This document shows positions 35,784-45,989 of a stretch of DNA of 64,000 nt, in pieces. The stretch's first letter is position 1. Each line of letters starts with the position of its first letter. Source of the DNA: Rippkaea orientalis PCC 8801 (lineage in GTDB: Bacteria; Cyanobacteriota; Cyanobacteriia; Cyanobacteriales; Microcystaceae); NCBI RefSeq assembly GCF_000021805.1, contig NC_011726.1, forward strand, positions 1,674,001-1,738,000, read 5' to 3'. The notes below the pieces were generated by a model, which was not told where the DNA came from, made no database searches, and saw nothing but the letters and a program-made list of their open reading frames with translations. Both the position numbers and the translations under genes were made by a program.

Positions 35784-36872
35784 TTAAAACAGTCCACATT
35801 GGCCTTCTTGACGTAATAAATGATCGCATAAAACTAATGCTACCATGGCCTCTACCATGGGCACAGCGCGAGGCAAAACACAAGGATCATGTCTTCCTTT
35901 TGCTGCTAGAGTCGTTTCTTCTCCCGTATTGGTGACGGTTTTTTGTTCTTTTCCTATCGTTGCAGTGGGTTTAAAGGCAACGCGAATAATAATATTTTCA
36001 CCGTTACTAATTCCTCCTTGAATACCTCCTGAACGGTTGGTTGTTGTGCGAATTTCTCCCGTTTCATCTAAATAAAATTCGTCATTATGTTCACTTCCTG
36101 TTAATAACGTTCCGGCAAACCCTGACCCAATTTCAAACCCTTTACTCGCGGGTAAAGACATCACCCCTTTGGCTAAGTCTGCTTCTAATTTATCAAAAAC
36201 AGGTTGTCCAAGTCCTTTAGGAATATTACGCGCGACGCATTCAACAACTCCCCCAATAGAGTCTTTATTTCGTCGCGTTTGATCGATGAGATCGATCATT
36301 TTTTCAGCCATTTCTGGGTCAGGACAACGCACAATATTACTTTCAACGTTTTCCAGGGTAACAGTTGATGGATCGACCATTCCTTCTAAGTCTTTGATGC
36401 GTTTGACATAGCCAATAATTTCGACGTTTGCTACTTGTTTGAGGATTTTTTTTGCGATCGCACCTGCAGCTACCCGTCCGATGGTTTCCCTCGCAGACGA
36501 CCGACCTCCCCCTTGCCAATTCCGAATCCCATATTTTGCCTCGTAGGTTGCATCCGCGTGGGAAGGCCGCAATTTAACGGACATTTCATCATAATCCTGC
36601 GATCGCTGGTCTTTATTGCGTACTAGGATGGCAATAGGAGTTCCGAGGGTTTTTCCTTCAAAGACCCCTGAAATAATCTCACAGGTATCGCTTTCGTGTC
36701 GTGGGGTGGTAATTTTGCTTTGTCCTGGCCGACGACGATCTAAGTCGTACTGAATATCGCTTTCGGAAATTTCTAAACGGGGAGGACACCCATCAATAAC
36801 TACTCCTACCCCTCCCCCGTGGGACTCTCCAAAGGTGGTAATGCGAAATAAATGGCCGAAGGTATTACCCAT
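35784..36872 (-). CDS. aroC: Chorismate synthase
   Basis: A 362-residue enzyme for the last shikimate-pathway step, which makes chorismate from EPSP with reduced FMN. Signatures: [17 protein letters not shown] at the start, [38 protein letters not shown] and [12 protein letters not shown]. Length and motifs are normal. Transcribed toward the hddC-hddA pair. Confidence 0.98.
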   Translation of the reverse strand: MGNTFGHLFRITTFGESHGGGVGVVIDGCPPRLEISESDIQYDLDRRRPGQSKITTPRHESDTCEIISGVFEGKTLGTPIAILVRNKDQRSQDYDEMSVKLRPSHADATYEAKYGIRNWQGGGRSSARETIGRVAAGAIAKKILKQVANVEIIGYVKRIKDLEGMVDPSTVTLENVESNIVRCPDPEMAEKMIDLIDQTRRNKDSIGGVVECVARNIPKGLGQPVFDKLEADLAKGVMSLPASKGFEIGSGFAGTLLTGSEHNDEFYLDETGEIRTTTNRSGGIQGGISNGENIIIRVAFKPTATIGKEQKTVTNTGEETTLAAKGRHDPCVLPRAVPMVEAMVALVLCDHLLRQEGQCGLF

Positions 36873-37075
36873 AAATGTTGATCGCTACTGAGACTCTTTT
36901 TTAGTTTAGCGGTTAATTGTCCTTGAGAAAAGTCTGAGTCGATCAAGCCTATTGAGACTTAAACAAGGAAAAAAAGAGATTAAAAACTCGTTGAAAGGCA
37001 GCCAAAAAAGCAATTAATATGTTATTTTGTGTTGTTAATTGATAATTCTTGAATAGTTGATTTAGACGATCTTTA

Positions 37076-37392
37076 TTAAAAAATCATAGCACCAACATGA
37101 CTATCACCCTGCCCATAAAAAGCATATAAACCATCTTCTTTGTTAACTAATGCGGTTCTCCAGGACAAGAAGTTAAAGGAATTTGTTTAGTGCCAATTTC
37201 AGCAAAATCAAACGATAAATAGGGTTCTGTGGGGGCATCAAAATCCACATCCAAATAACCCACCCAGTAACCTGCTTGACCACTAACATCACCATCGGTA
37301 AACACTTGAGAGAAGTCCAAAGTTCCAAAGGCCGATTGCTTAAATTGACAAGGAACATCACTCTTGAGTGAGAGGATGAGCGATCGCTTTCC
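37076..37392 (-). pseudogene. Frameshifted gene remnant (acidic, probably secreted protein)
   Basis: On the minus strand the frame from 37392 reads SDVPCQFKQSAFGTLDFSQV, then FTDGDVSGQAGYWVGYLDVD and EIGTKQIPLTSCPGEPH before a TAG. The next frame immediately continues with VNKEDGLYAFYGQGDSHVGA and ends at 37076. Both halves look coding and join into one plausible product, so one base has been gained or lost. The upstream part is also missing. No family is recognised. Confidence 0.5.
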
Positions 37393-37432
37393 CTATAGTT
37401 TAGGAGAATTACTGGCTTGATTTTTCCCGTTT

Positions 37433-39832
37433 CTAAATAATATCTTTTCGTTTCTGGACAATAAAAGTTATTCCCCAAGAAATCAAACTTTGTAATAATA
37501 ATATACCCCAGTTTAATGCTAAATTATTCCAGTTTGTTTGATACACCTCTAGGGGAATATCGACAGAAACGGGGTTTAAGGGAGAAACGGTCGGAACCAT
37601 TTCTTCGATATTAACTAATGCTCCCAATGCACCAACAGACCAGCGACTGATCATGAGCCATGAGATAATTTTACCCATACCTTCCATCTTAAATAAAATA
37701 CCAGAAAAGATAATTTGAGGTAAGAGTAATATGGGTAAAGAACTATTGGCTTGAGTTGTATTTTTGACGCAAGCAGAAGCCATTATCCCTAAACTTATTG
37801 TTGTAAATAGGGTTAAAAATATAGTTATTTCTAAGCCTAAAAACCAAGGTATCATTAAAGAATTAGGAGATTGAAATAACATCAAAATAGTCAAAGAAAT
37901 GAGAAAGCTTTGAATGAAGGCTAGTCCCCCTAAAATAGCTAATTTAGAACCTAAATAAGCAACTAATCCTAAATTAACTAATCTTTCGCGTTGATAAATT
38001 TTGTCTTCTTTGATAATTTCTTGTAGGGAACTGGCTAACCCTACCCAAATGGCAGCACAGGTAAAAACAAAGAGAACTTTTAAGGCTAACGGTGCTGCAC
38101 TGGGACTATTCTCTATCGGTTTAATTAAGGGGTTTTTATCCGCAATAGCTAAGTCAATTAAGATGATTCCTAAGGGTGCAGTTAATAACGATAAACTGAG
38201 ATTAATGGGATCTCTGAGAATTAATTTAAAATACCGTTGACTAAGAATAGAAAACTGTCGCCAAAAGGAGCTCTTAATTTGTTGAGTAGAGGGTTTAAAA
38301 GTTGATAATTGATCCTGAAACACTTGATGATACAAACGATCATCAATATAGTGTTTTTTCTCTTGAGATTGTTCAAATTTTGCTCTAGCTTGTTCGACAG
38401 ATTCTAGGGTTTCAAGTTGAAGATAAATATCAGCAAAATCATTATTAACTAAGTTAAAAAATTGACTCACTTGTTGGGGAGTTCCAAAGTAACAAAGATT
38501 TCCTCCCTTCCCTAGAAAAATCACGCGATCGCAGAGATTAATATTGAGAGTGGCATGGGTAACTAAAATAATAGTTCTTCCTTGATTGGCTAAATTTCGT
38601 AGCAATTGCATCATCTTTTTATCTAACCCTGGATCAAGTCCAGAAGTGGGTTCATCTAATAAAAAGAGTTTAGGATCGGCTAATAATTCTACCCCAATAC
38701 TGACCCGTTTTTTCTGTCCTCCACTCAAATCTTTAACTAAAGTATCTAGACGATCTGATAATTCAACTTGTTTAACAGTTCTTTCGATTATTTCTTCGGT
38801 ATTAATGTCTGATGAAAGAATCCTTTTTGCGGTATAATACAATACCTCTTTTACCGTTAAATTCTCATGAACAATATCATTTTGTGGAACATAACCAATG
38901 AGATTACGATAAATATTAAAATGATTTCTCAGATTTTCTCCATTTAATTCAACCGTTCCTTTTATCACAGGATTGATCCCTAATAATGTTCGTAATAACG
39001 TTGATTTTCCTGACCCGCTTCCTCCGACAATCGCCACAAATTGTCCAGGGTCAATGGGGAAAGAAATATTATTTAATAATCGAATAGGTTGCCCTTGTTT
39101 ATCTTGAGCAATACACAGTAAATTTTTGGCATCAAGACGAATATTGTCTCCCCGATCTGCGAGAATTAATTCGTCCCCTCGCAGGACTAAAATATAGGAA
39201 CCAATACGAATAATTGCTCCTGGCACAAGTAACGCACTACCAACAACTTTTTGTCCATTAACAAAAACCCCATTAGTGCTATAATCATAAATTAAATATT
39301 GTCCCTGATTATTGCGATCAATCACTGCATGACGACGGGAAACAATGGGAGAATCTAACTGTAAATTCGCCGTCGGATCTCGTCCAATCATCACCGATTG
39401 ATTGAGCAAAGAAATGACACTTTTTTCAGGAGTTTTAGCAGCACCTAGTTGATTAGGATTAGAATAAGTAATAATAATCCAAGTCGCCGGATTTTGTCCG
39501 ATTTTTATCTCCATTCCATCCTGTAATAAATACCCCTCTTTAGGGGATAACATTTTATGATTAATGAAAAGACGATTGGTACTGGGGTTAACTCCATCTC
39601 CATCGTAGATATAATAATCATTCCCTTGACGACAAAAATAGGCTTGAGTCCGACTAATAATTCCCCAACTTTCAGGCAGATTAAAATCTACTTTTGGTCC
39701 CCCGCGTCCTAAATAATGCTTCTCTTTAATTAACTCAAACTGAGGACTCATTATCCCTTGATTATTAAGGATAATAGAAGGAACCTGAGTTAAAACTGTA
39801 CGAATGCCTGAAGATGGATTCATAAAAGTCAT
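37433..39832 (-). CDS. ABC transporter with two N-terminal FHA domains (ABCG/ABC-2 type)
   Basis: A 799-residue half-transporter. Two forkhead-associated regions come first: one near 40-120 (YLGRGGPKVDFNLPE) and a clear one near 145-215 with MIGRDPTANLQLDSPIVSRR and DYSTNGVFVNG. The ABC domain follows: Walker A GGSGSGKST near 270, Q-loop, signature LSGGQKKRVSIG and Walker B LFLLDEPTSGLD. The C-terminal half has six hydrophobic helices of the ABC-2 type. FHA domains bind phosphothreonine, so activity is probably controlled by Ser/Thr kinases. Substrate unknown. Confidence 0.92.
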   Translation of the reverse strand: MTFMNPSSGIRTVLTQVPSIILNNQGIMSPQFELIKEKHYLGRGGPKVDFNLPESWGIISRTQAYFCRQGNDYYIYDGDGVNPSTNRLFINHKMLSPKEGYLLQDGMEIKIGQNPATWIIITYSNPNQLGAAKTPEKSVISLLNQSVMIGRDPTANLQLDSPIVSRRHAVIDRNNQGQYLIYDYSTNGVFVNGQKVVGSALLVPGAIIRIGSYILVLRGDELILADRGDNIRLDAKNLLCIAQDKQGQPIRLLNNISFPIDPGQFVAIVGGSGSGKSTLLRTLLGINPVIKGTVELNGENLRNHFNIYRNLIGYVPQNDIVHENLTVKEVLYYTAKRILSSDINTEEIIERTVKQVELSDRLDTLVKDLSGGQKKRVSIGVELLADPKLFLLDEPTSGLDPGLDKKMMQLLRNLANQGRTIILVTHATLNINLCDRVIFLGKGGNLCYFGTPQQVSQFFNLVNNDFADIYLQLETLESVEQARAKFEQSQEKKHYIDDRLYHQVFQDQLSTFKPSTQQIKSSFWRQFSILSQRYFKLILRDPINLSLSLLTAPLGIILIDLAIADKNPLIKPIENSPSAAPLALKVLFVFTCAAIWVGLASSLQEIIKEDKIYQRERLVNLGLVAYLGSKLAILGGLAFIQSFLISLTILMLFQSPNSLMIPWFLGLEITIFLTLFTTISLGIMASACVKNTTQANSSLPILLLPQIIFSGILFKMEGMGKIISWLMISRWSVGALGALVNIEEMVPTVSPLNPVSVDIPLEVYQTNWNNLALNWGILLLQSLISWGITFIVQKRKDII

Positions 39833-39978
39833 TTAAAGTCAATCTATAGAATAAGACTGTCACAATTTTTAAAGAATTAAAAATGCTTAATAACGCTAAG
39901 ATAGTAAATAGCCCCAAAAATCTGACTTAGCGACAGAGCAACAAAAGCCAAATTAATTCCCTGTTTAATGTTATTGCA

Positions 39979-41895
39979 ATGGTTCATACTCCAACGTCCC
40001 CTCCCCAGAAATTATCCAAGCTAGAAGGAATTAAAGAAAATAGTAACTTTTTAAGAGAACCTCTAGCCACTGAGATTTTAGAAGAGACAACCCATTTTAC
40101 AGAAAATGCCGTTCAAATCCTCAAGTTTCATGGCTCCTATCAACAGGATAACCGAGATAATCGCGTCAAAGGCCAAGAAAAAGACTATCAAATGATGTTG
40201 CGGACAAGAAACCCAGGAGGGTTTATTCCACCGCAATTGTACCTTACCCTCGATCGCCTCAGCGATGAGTACGGCAACCAAACCCTGAGAGTGACCACCC
40301 GTCAGGGTTTTCAACTCCATGGTATCCTCAAGAAAAACCTAAAAAGCGCGATCGCAGCGATCGTCAACAGCATGGGCTCTACTCTAGGGGCCTGTGGGGA
40401 TCTCAACCGCAACGTCATGGCTCCCCCCGCACCCTTCAAAAATCGCCCAGAATACCAATATGCTTGGAAATACGCCGATAATATCGCCGATTTACTGACC
40501 CCGCAAACCGAAGCTTACTACGAAATTTGGCTTGATGGGGAAAAATTCCTCAGCGCGGAAGAGTCCCCCGAAGTCGTGGCAGCGCGACAACGCAATAGCA
40601 ACAAAACCCTTTTTCCCAACAAAGAAGAACCGATCTATGGGGTACATTATATGCCCCGTAAATTCAAATGTTCTGTCACCGTGCCGGGAGATAACTCCAT
40701 TGATGTGTACACCCACGATGTCAGCTTAGTGGTGATCACCGATGAACACGGACAACTCCAAGGGTTCAATATCCTGGCCGGGGGAGGAATGGGACGCACC
40801 CACGGCAAAGAAGAAACCTTTGCCAGACTATCCGACCCCTTGGGATATGTGGCTAAAGAAGACGTTTACGACGCAATGAAAGCCATTGTCGCCACCCAAC
40901 GGGACTACGGCGATCGCGTGCAACGTCGCCATGCTAGGATGAAATACCTACTGCATGACTGGGGAGTTGAGAAATTCCGTGCTAAGGTTGAAGAATACTT
41001 CGGAAAGCCCCTAGAACCCTTTAAACCCCTGCCTGAGTGGAAATATCAAGATTATTTAGGCTGGAACGAACAGGGAGACGGCAAATTATTTCTCGGTATT
41101 TCCGTCGAAAATGGACGGGTCAAAGACGAAGGCAGTTTTCGGCTTAAAACGGCCTTAAAGTCGATTATTGACCAATTTGAATTGCCCATGCGTCTGACGG
41201 CTAATCATAATATCATTCTCTACGAAATTGAACCTAGCCAAAAAGCTGCCATTGAAGGAATCTTGCACGATTGTGGCATCATTACCAACCCCCAAGAAGT
41301 CGAGAGTTTAACCCGCTATTCCATGGCCTGTCCCGCGTTACCGACCTGTGGGTTAGCCATTACCGAGTCAGAACGGGCATTACCCGGTATTATTGGACGA
41401 ATTAAGCAGGTTTTGACCAAAGTAGGACTAGAAGACGAAGAAATTGTCATCCGTATGACCGGGTGTCCCAATGGATGCGCTAGACCCTATATGGCCGAAT
41501 TGGGGTTTGTCGGCAGTGCTCCCAATAGTTACCAAATTTGGCTAGGGGGAAGTCCCAACCAGACTAACTTAGCCCAACCCTACACCGACAAACTACCAGA
41601 CAAGGACATCGAGAAGTTTTTAGAGCCTCTGTTTGCCTATTTTAAGCAAGAAAAGGCTTCTAAAGAGAGTTTTGGTCAATTTTGTCATCGCGTTGGCTTT
41701 GAGGCGTTAAGAGCCTTTAGCGAGGGGTATCAGCCCATTAAAGTGCGTCGCATTCGCAAAAATCAACATCGTGTCAGTGTCCCTGATGAAATGTTTACCC
41801 GACTCAAAGAAGCGTCTGAAGGCGAAAAACGCCCCATGAATCATATTGTTCAGGAAGCCTTAGAAGCCTATTTTAGTCAAAAACAATCGAATTAA
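39979..41895 (+). CDS. sir: Ferredoxin-dependent sulfite reductase with a ribbon-helix-helix-like tail
   Basis: A 638-residue siroheme/[4Fe-4S] reductase. The siroheme-binding part has [12 protein letters not shown] and the Cys clusters [13 protein letters not shown] (Cx5C) and [18 protein letters not shown] (Cx3C). It reduces sulfite to sulfide with ferredoxin. After the catalytic part (about residue 590) comes a separate 45-residue tail, [20 protein letters not shown], then [13 protein letters not shown], which has the pattern of a ribbon-helix-helix DNA-binding motif. Nitrite reductase is a less likely alternative. Confidence 0.92.
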   Translation: MVHTPTSPPQKLSKLEGIKENSNFLREPLATEILEETTHFTENAVQILKFHGSYQQDNRDNRVKGQEKDYQMMLRTRNPGGFIPPQLYLTLDRLSDEYGNQTLRVTTRQGFQLHGILKKNLKSAIAAIVNSMGSTLGACGDLNRNVMAPPAPFKNRPEYQYAWKYADNIADLLTPQTEAYYEIWLDGEKFLSAEESPEVVAARQRNSNKTLFPNKEEPIYGVHYMPRKFKCSVTVPGDNSIDVYTHDVSLVVITDEHGQLQGFNILAGGGMGRTHGKEETFARLSDPLGYVAKEDVYDAMKAIVATQRDYGDRVQRRHARMKYLLHDWGVEKFRAKVEEYFGKPLEPFKPLPEWKYQDYLGWNEQGDGKLFLGISVENGRVKDEGSFRLKTALKSIIDQFELPMRLTANHNIILYEIEPSQKAAIEGILHDCGIITNPQEVESLTRYSMACPALPTCGLAITESERALPGIIGRIKQVLTKVGLEDEEIVIRMTGCPNGCARPYMAELGFVGSAPNSYQIWLGGSPNQTNLAQPYTDKLPDKDIEKFLEPLFAYFKQEKASKESFGQFCHRVGFEALRAFSEGYQPIKVRRIRKNQHRVSVPDEMFTRLKEASEGEKRPMNHIVQEALEAYFSQKQSN

Positions 41896-41907
41896 CCCAA
41901 CTAACCC

Positions 41908-41932
41908 GTAAGGTGGGCATTGCCCACCTTAC
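41908..41932. repeat. Short palindrome, GGTGGGCATTGCCCACC family
   Basis: GTAAGGTGGGCATTGCCCACCTTAC, a perfect palindrome apart from its centre, between convergent sir and DUF3750 genes; may act as a terminator. Confidence 0.85.
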
Positions 41933-42331
41933 CTAATAATCTTTTCCGATCGCCTTAATCTTTAAACGATAATTACAGTTAGCCTGGTTTAAAATCCACT
42001 GTACATAAGTATTACTATTAGGACCAGGGAAATAACGATAAAAGTCGTTGTAAGGGTAAATCATCGGACTATTTTCAATGATTTTGCCTAATTCATGCCC
42101 GAGTTGCCCTGTCCACGAGGTTTCTAACCAACTCTGGCCATTCCCGACCCCAGAGACGGGAGACATTAAATTTTTGTGTAAATGTCCCCAACTTTCAGGT
42201 GATAAAGCAGGTTTTTGCCAAATTTCCCAACGATCTTGTTGTTCTTCTCTAATCACAACATACCAATAATGAAAGGCAATAAAGCCAATAAAAGGGATTT
42301 TAGCGGCTCTTAATTCAACAATGGTTTCCAT
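41933..42331 (-). CDS. DUF3750-family protein
   Basis: A 132-residue protein. It begins METIVELRAAKIPFIGFIAF followed by HYWYVV, which matches the DUF3750 pattern, and has LETSWTGQLGHELGKI and DFYRYFPGPNSNTYVQWILN, including conserved Asn/Ser/Trp residues. Function unknown. The ATG at 42331 has an AGGAAG ribosome binding site and is preferred to a start five codons upstream. Confidence 0.78.
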   Translation of the reverse strand: METIVELRAAKIPFIGFIAFHYWYVVIREEQQDRWEIWQKPALSPESWGHLHKNLMSPVSGVGNGQSWLETSWTGQLGHELGKIIENSPMIYPYNDFYRYFPGPNSNTYVQWILNQANCNYRLKIKAIGKDY

Positions 42332-42395
42332 CGTCTTCCTAATCAATCTTGTCTATAATAATATCCATTCTCTAAATTTAAGCTACACATCTCAG

Positions 42396-42423
42396 GTAGG
42401 GGTCAACGGCCGTTGACCCCTAC
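42396..42423. repeat. Short palindrome, GTAGGGGTCAACG family
   Basis: GTAGGGGTCAACGGCCGTTGACCCCTAC, a perfect 28-bp palindrome in the intergenic region upstream of mgtE (seen here as the family's best copy). Confidence 0.9.
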
Positions 42424-42483
42424 AGCATTGCTATCTGTCGTCAGATTTTGGAGAATTGGTATAATCTACCTCTCCTTTAGTTT

Positions 42484-42568
42484 TGTAGGGTGGGTTAAGC
42501 ACAGGATTGATTTTAGTGAAAACTCAATAAGTTTTCATCCGTGCCGTAACCCACCAGATGATTGAATA
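42484..42568. repeat. Dispersed palindromic element, copy 2
   Basis: Second copy of the element at 5867-5950: it begins TGTAGGGTGGGTTAAGCACA and ends CCGTGCCGTAACCCACCAGA. The right half is better conserved than the left. The rest of the 42332-42731 gap contains only this and the shorter palindromes. Confidence 0.75.
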
Positions 42569-42731
42569 TCACTAACTGTACTTTGTACGATCTTGGCAAC
42601 TATAAATCCTGCTTATATAATTCTCCCTTAGTCCAGTAGGGTAAGCATTGCCCAACCGACAATTCATTGGGCTGACCTTTTAGTGTTTTAATTGGAGTAG
42701 ACAAACGCCTAGACCCAGGAAAGTATGAACC

Positions 42732-44120
42732 TTGAGTGAGAATGTAACCCCGATACAATCCAATTCTCGCCATGAGTTGCGACAGCTAGTTCGCAGCCAG
42801 TTACAGCTTTTATTAGAACAAGGCAACCTCCAGGGAGCAAAAGCCCTACTGGTTCCCGTTCAACCCGTAGATATTGCCGATGCCATTGAAGGACTGCCTG
42901 AGTCCATGGAGTTAATTGCCTTTCGCTTGTTAGGCAAAGCAGAAGCCATCCAAGTTTATGAATATTTAGACTCTACCGTCCAACAGTCCTTAATTGAGCA
43001 GTTTAAACAGCAAGAAGTCCGAGAAATCGTCGATCAGATGTCCCCGGACGATCGCGCTCGATTATTTGACGAATTACCCGCCAAAATTGTCCGACGCTTA
43101 CTTGAACAACTCAGTCCCGAAGAACGGCAAAACACCGCGTTACTCTTGGGGTATGAAGAAGATACCGCCGGACGGATCATGACCCCTGAGTATATTTCCC
43201 TCAAAGAAAGCTTAACCGTTGCCCAAACCCTAGAAAGAATCCGAGGATTAGCCAAAACCTCAGAAATCATTTATTATCTCTATGTTACCGATGCCTTCCG
43301 TCGTCTAACGGGGATTGTCTCCCTACGGGAGTTAGTTTTATCCTCTCCAGAAACCACCCTGGGGGAAATCATGGCGCGTGACATTGTGTGGGTGAATACA
43401 GGGGATGATCAAGAAGAAGTAGCCCGAATGATTCAACGCTACGACCTCCTGGCCGTTCCCGTGGTAGACCTCGAACAGCGACTGGTAGGGGTGGTAACGG
43501 TGGATGATGTCATTGATATTTTGCAACAGGAAGCCACCGAAGATATCTATGCTTTAGGGGGGGTGCAGTCCGATGGGGATAACTATTTTCAAATGAATTT
43601 AGTCACCGTTGCGCGTAAACGAGTGGTCTGGTTGTTGGTTTTGTTACTGACAAATACGGCAACAACGACGATCATTAAATCTCAGGTGACTTTATTAGAA
43701 CAGATGGCAATTTTAACAGCGTTTATTCCCTTACTGACGGGAACGGGGGGCAACGTCGGGGCACAGTCTTCAACGGTGGTCATTCGCGGGTTGAATACCG
43801 ACGATCTCAGCGATCTCGGTCCGGGACAAGTGGTGTTGCGCGAACTGATAGCCGGAGCATTATTAGGCATCTTCTTGGGAACTTTAGCCACCGTTTGGGC
43901 GTATTTTTTACAGGGGAATTGGTTTGTTTCGATCGCCGTGGGAATCAGTTTAGTGGCGATCGCTATTTTAGCCTCGGTCGCCGGGTCAGCCTTACCCTTT
44001 CTCTTTCGTTCTCTGGGACTCGATCCGGCTTTAATGTCCGCACCCTTTATTACAACAGCAGTAGATGTGGTGGGGGTTTTGATTTATTTTATGATTGCCC
44101 GTATCATTTTAGGCCTTTGA
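42732..44120 (+). CDS. mgtE: MgtE magnesium transporter
   Basis: A 462-residue Mg2+ channel/transporter. The N-terminal helical domain (SPDDRARLFDELPAKIVRRL) is followed by two CBS domains (MTPEYISLKESLTVAQ; VVDLEQRLVGVVTVDDVIDI) and five membrane helices, including the pore-forming LLTGTGGNVGAQSSTVVIRG. The start is a TTG at 42732: the frame is closed by a stop immediately upstream and no ATG is available. A short ATG-initiated peptide (four codons) overlaps this start. Confidence 0.92.
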   Translation: MSENVTPIQSNSRHELRQLVRSQLQLLLEQGNLQGAKALLVPVQPVDIADAIEGLPESMELIAFRLLGKAEAIQVYEYLDSTVQQSLIEQFKQQEVREIVDQMSPDDRARLFDELPAKIVRRLLEQLSPEERQNTALLLGYEEDTAGRIMTPEYISLKESLTVAQTLERIRGLAKTSEIIYYLYVTDAFRRLTGIVSLRELVLSSPETTLGEIMARDIVWVNTGDDQEEVARMIQRYDLLAVPVVDLEQRLVGVVTVDDVIDILQQEATEDIYALGGVQSDGDNYFQMNLVTVARKRVVWLLVLLLTNTATTTIIKSQVTLLEQMAILTAFIPLLTGTGGNVGAQSSTVVIRGLNTDDLSDLGPGQVVLRELIAGALLGIFLGTLATVWAYFLQGNWFVSIAVGISLVAIAILASVAGSALPFLFRSLGLDPALMSAPFITTAVDVVGVLIYFMIARIILGL

Positions 44121-44124
44121 TGGT

Positions 44125-45687
44125 ATGAACTTCAAACAATTGCACTGGCTTGAAGTGGCTGAATGTTTAGCCTTGGGACTGGCGGTGGTTTTCCTCTTGG
44201 TGGCTATCGCGTCCCAAGATTGGTTATTACCCTTGGTTTTTTTGACCTTTGGGTTGATTTTTAATAGCCTTAACCGCATTCGTTGGCAATATCTGATGCG
44301 CCAGCGACTTTCAGCGACAACTAAGCAACTCAAGCAACAAATTGCCCAAGAACTCGAAAAGATTCAGGTTTCTGCTCCCGTCACCCCCGCAGAAGAAACA
44401 GAAAGCCGCGCGATCGCCCGTCTACAAGACAATTGCGTCAGTCTGGAGCAATCTCTCAATAGTGTGGTGCAATACCTCAATACCCAAGTGTTACCCGAAA
44501 GAATCGAACATTTGGAAAAAGCCTACCTACAATTGAGTCAAGATCTGCGGACACTGACTCGCCAAGTTGAAGATCCTTCCGTCGAACCTCTTGCCCCTTC
44601 ACCGCCTGAATTGGAACCCTTTGACATTTCTTCAGCCACAGGGCTCAATGTTTCCCAAGTAACAACCCAACTTCCCATCGTTGCGCCGACTTCCTTTGTT
44701 TCTCAGTCTCCAAGTATCCCGACTTGGCAAGAACTTGACCCCCTGATGGCTCATGATGATGCGGTTAGTTGTTTGGCCATCAGTCCTGACGGACAATGGC
44801 TAGTCAGTGGCAGTTGGGATCAGACGTTACGGGTTTGGGACTTAGCTACCCGAACCCTAAAAGCTCAAGTGAGTGCCCATTATCAGGGGTTACTCGCGGT
44901 GGTGGTTGTTCCCATACAAGCCTCTGGAACGGGTTATCGGATTGTCACAGGGAGTTTTGACCATACGATTAAGGTCTGGTTAGCGGATACGGAAGATCCT
45001 GAGCATTTGACCCTAACGATTGAGGAGACATTAACCCAACATACGGGCTCGGTGCAATCTTTGGCTTTATCCTACAACCCCTTATTATTGGTCAGTGGTA
45101 GTTACGATCAGACGGTGAAACAATGGCAATTATTAACAGGGGAGATGGTGTGTAGTTCCTATGATCCTTTGGGGGCAATTTATGCGATCGCAGTTGATAC
45201 GTCTCAGGAGTTAATTGCTAGTGCCGGAGGAGATGGCCGAGTCACGCTTTGGAAATTGGGGACAGGCGAACAAATTGGCTTTTTAGCGGGGAATGTCTCT
45301 TCAGTGGAGTCTTTGGCTTTTAGCCCCGATGGAGAAACCTTAGCGGCCGGTTGTGTCGATGGGACAATTAAATTGTGGCAACTCGATGCTAGTCGTTTTG
45401 GGGCTGGTCGTCCGTTGCAACCTGTTCGCATCTTGGAAGCTCATAATGGTCAAGTTAAGGCGCTCCTGTTCAATGGTGAGGAGCAAATTCTCTTTAGTGG
45501 GGGAGCCGATGGTTATGTGAAAATTTGGCATCCGAGTCGCCGGGAGGCGATCGCAGTTCTGGGGGTTAATGAGGGTGCTGAATCCGGCCGTAGTTCGATT
45601 TTATCCTTGGCTTTAAGCGATGATAGTTACTTATTAATCGCTGGAACGGCTGATGGCATAATTCAAATTTGGAGAAAAACCGATTGA
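44125..45687 (+). CDS. Membrane-anchored WD40-repeat protein
   Basis: A 520-residue protein. Two hydrophobic helices (residues about 10-55) are followed by a coiled coil (KQLKQQIAQELEKIQ and region to about 150), a proline-rich linker, and about seven WD40 repeats (for example VSCLAISPDGQWLVSGSWDQ). WD40 propellers are protein-interaction scaffolds; partner unknown. The gene begins 4 bp after mgtE, so the two are probably co-translated, and a link to transport regulation is possible. Confidence 0.88.
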   Translation: MNFKQLHWLEVAECLALGLAVVFLLVAIASQDWLLPLVFLTFGLIFNSLNRIRWQYLMRQRLSATTKQLKQQIAQELEKIQVSAPVTPAEETESRAIARLQDNCVSLEQSLNSVVQYLNTQVLPERIEHLEKAYLQLSQDLRTLTRQVEDPSVEPLAPSPPELEPFDISSATGLNVSQVTTQLPIVAPTSFVSQSPSIPTWQELDPLMAHDDAVSCLAISPDGQWLVSGSWDQTLRVWDLATRTLKAQVSAHYQGLLAVVVVPIQASGTGYRIVTGSFDHTIKVWLADTEDPEHLTLTIEETLTQHTGSVQSLALSYNPLLLVSGSYDQTVKQWQLLTGEMVCSSYDPLGAIYAIAVDTSQELIASAGGDGRVTLWKLGTGEQIGFLAGNVSSVESLAFSPDGETLAAGCVDGTIKLWQLDASRFGAGRPLQPVRILEAHNGQVKALLFNGEEQILFSGGADGYVKIWHPSRREAIAVLGVNEGAESGRSSILSLALSDDSYLLIAGTADGIIQIWRKTD

Positions 45688-45738
45688 CGCTTTATTGGGG
45701 GTTGGGGTGGATGTTTCCAGCGCACCCCTCCCATCCGA

Positions 45739-45770
45739 AACCCAACGTGAGATTTTCATCTCATCGGGTT
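45739..45770 (-). terminator. Hairpin downstream of psbN
   Basis: Nested arms AACCC/GGGTT and TGAGAT/ATCTCA around TTTC. It lies a few bases past the psbN stop (minus strand) and after the WD40 gene (plus strand). No clear T run. Confidence 0.45.
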
Positions 45771-45776
45771 ACTCAA

Positions 45777-45908
45777 TTAATCCTCATGATCTTCAAAGGG
45801 ATCATCTAATTGAGCCGCAGGAGGTCCAAAAGCTGTATAGATAGCAAAACCCGTGATGATAACGAGGATCACTGCGATGGCGATACTAAGAACTGTTGCA
45901 GGTTCCAT
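45777..45908 (-). CDS. psbN: PsbN, photosystem II assembly protein
   Basis: A 43-residue protein, read by hand on the minus strand: it begins [20 protein letters not shown], continues [14 protein letters not shown] and ends DDPFEDHED. This matches PsbN over its whole length. It has one membrane helix and, from work in other organisms, helps assemble the photosystem II reaction centre. It is divergent to psbH with an 81-bp gap, the arrangement usual in cyanobacteria and plastids. Confidence 0.95.
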   Translation of the reverse strand: MEPATVLSIAIAVILVIITGFAIYTAFGPPAAQLDDPFEDHED

Positions 45909-45989
45909 AACTTATAGTGAATTTGATACCGATTCTTCTATAATATTACAGAACATTACAGAATCTAATTTAGAGACGACATTAGTAAT

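Noticed and set aside
37173-37478. 101-residue minus-strand ORF near the FHA-ABC transporter
   Set aside because: It runs in a different frame from the better coding signal in the same place, which forms a frameshifted remnant, and its sequence looks non-coding.
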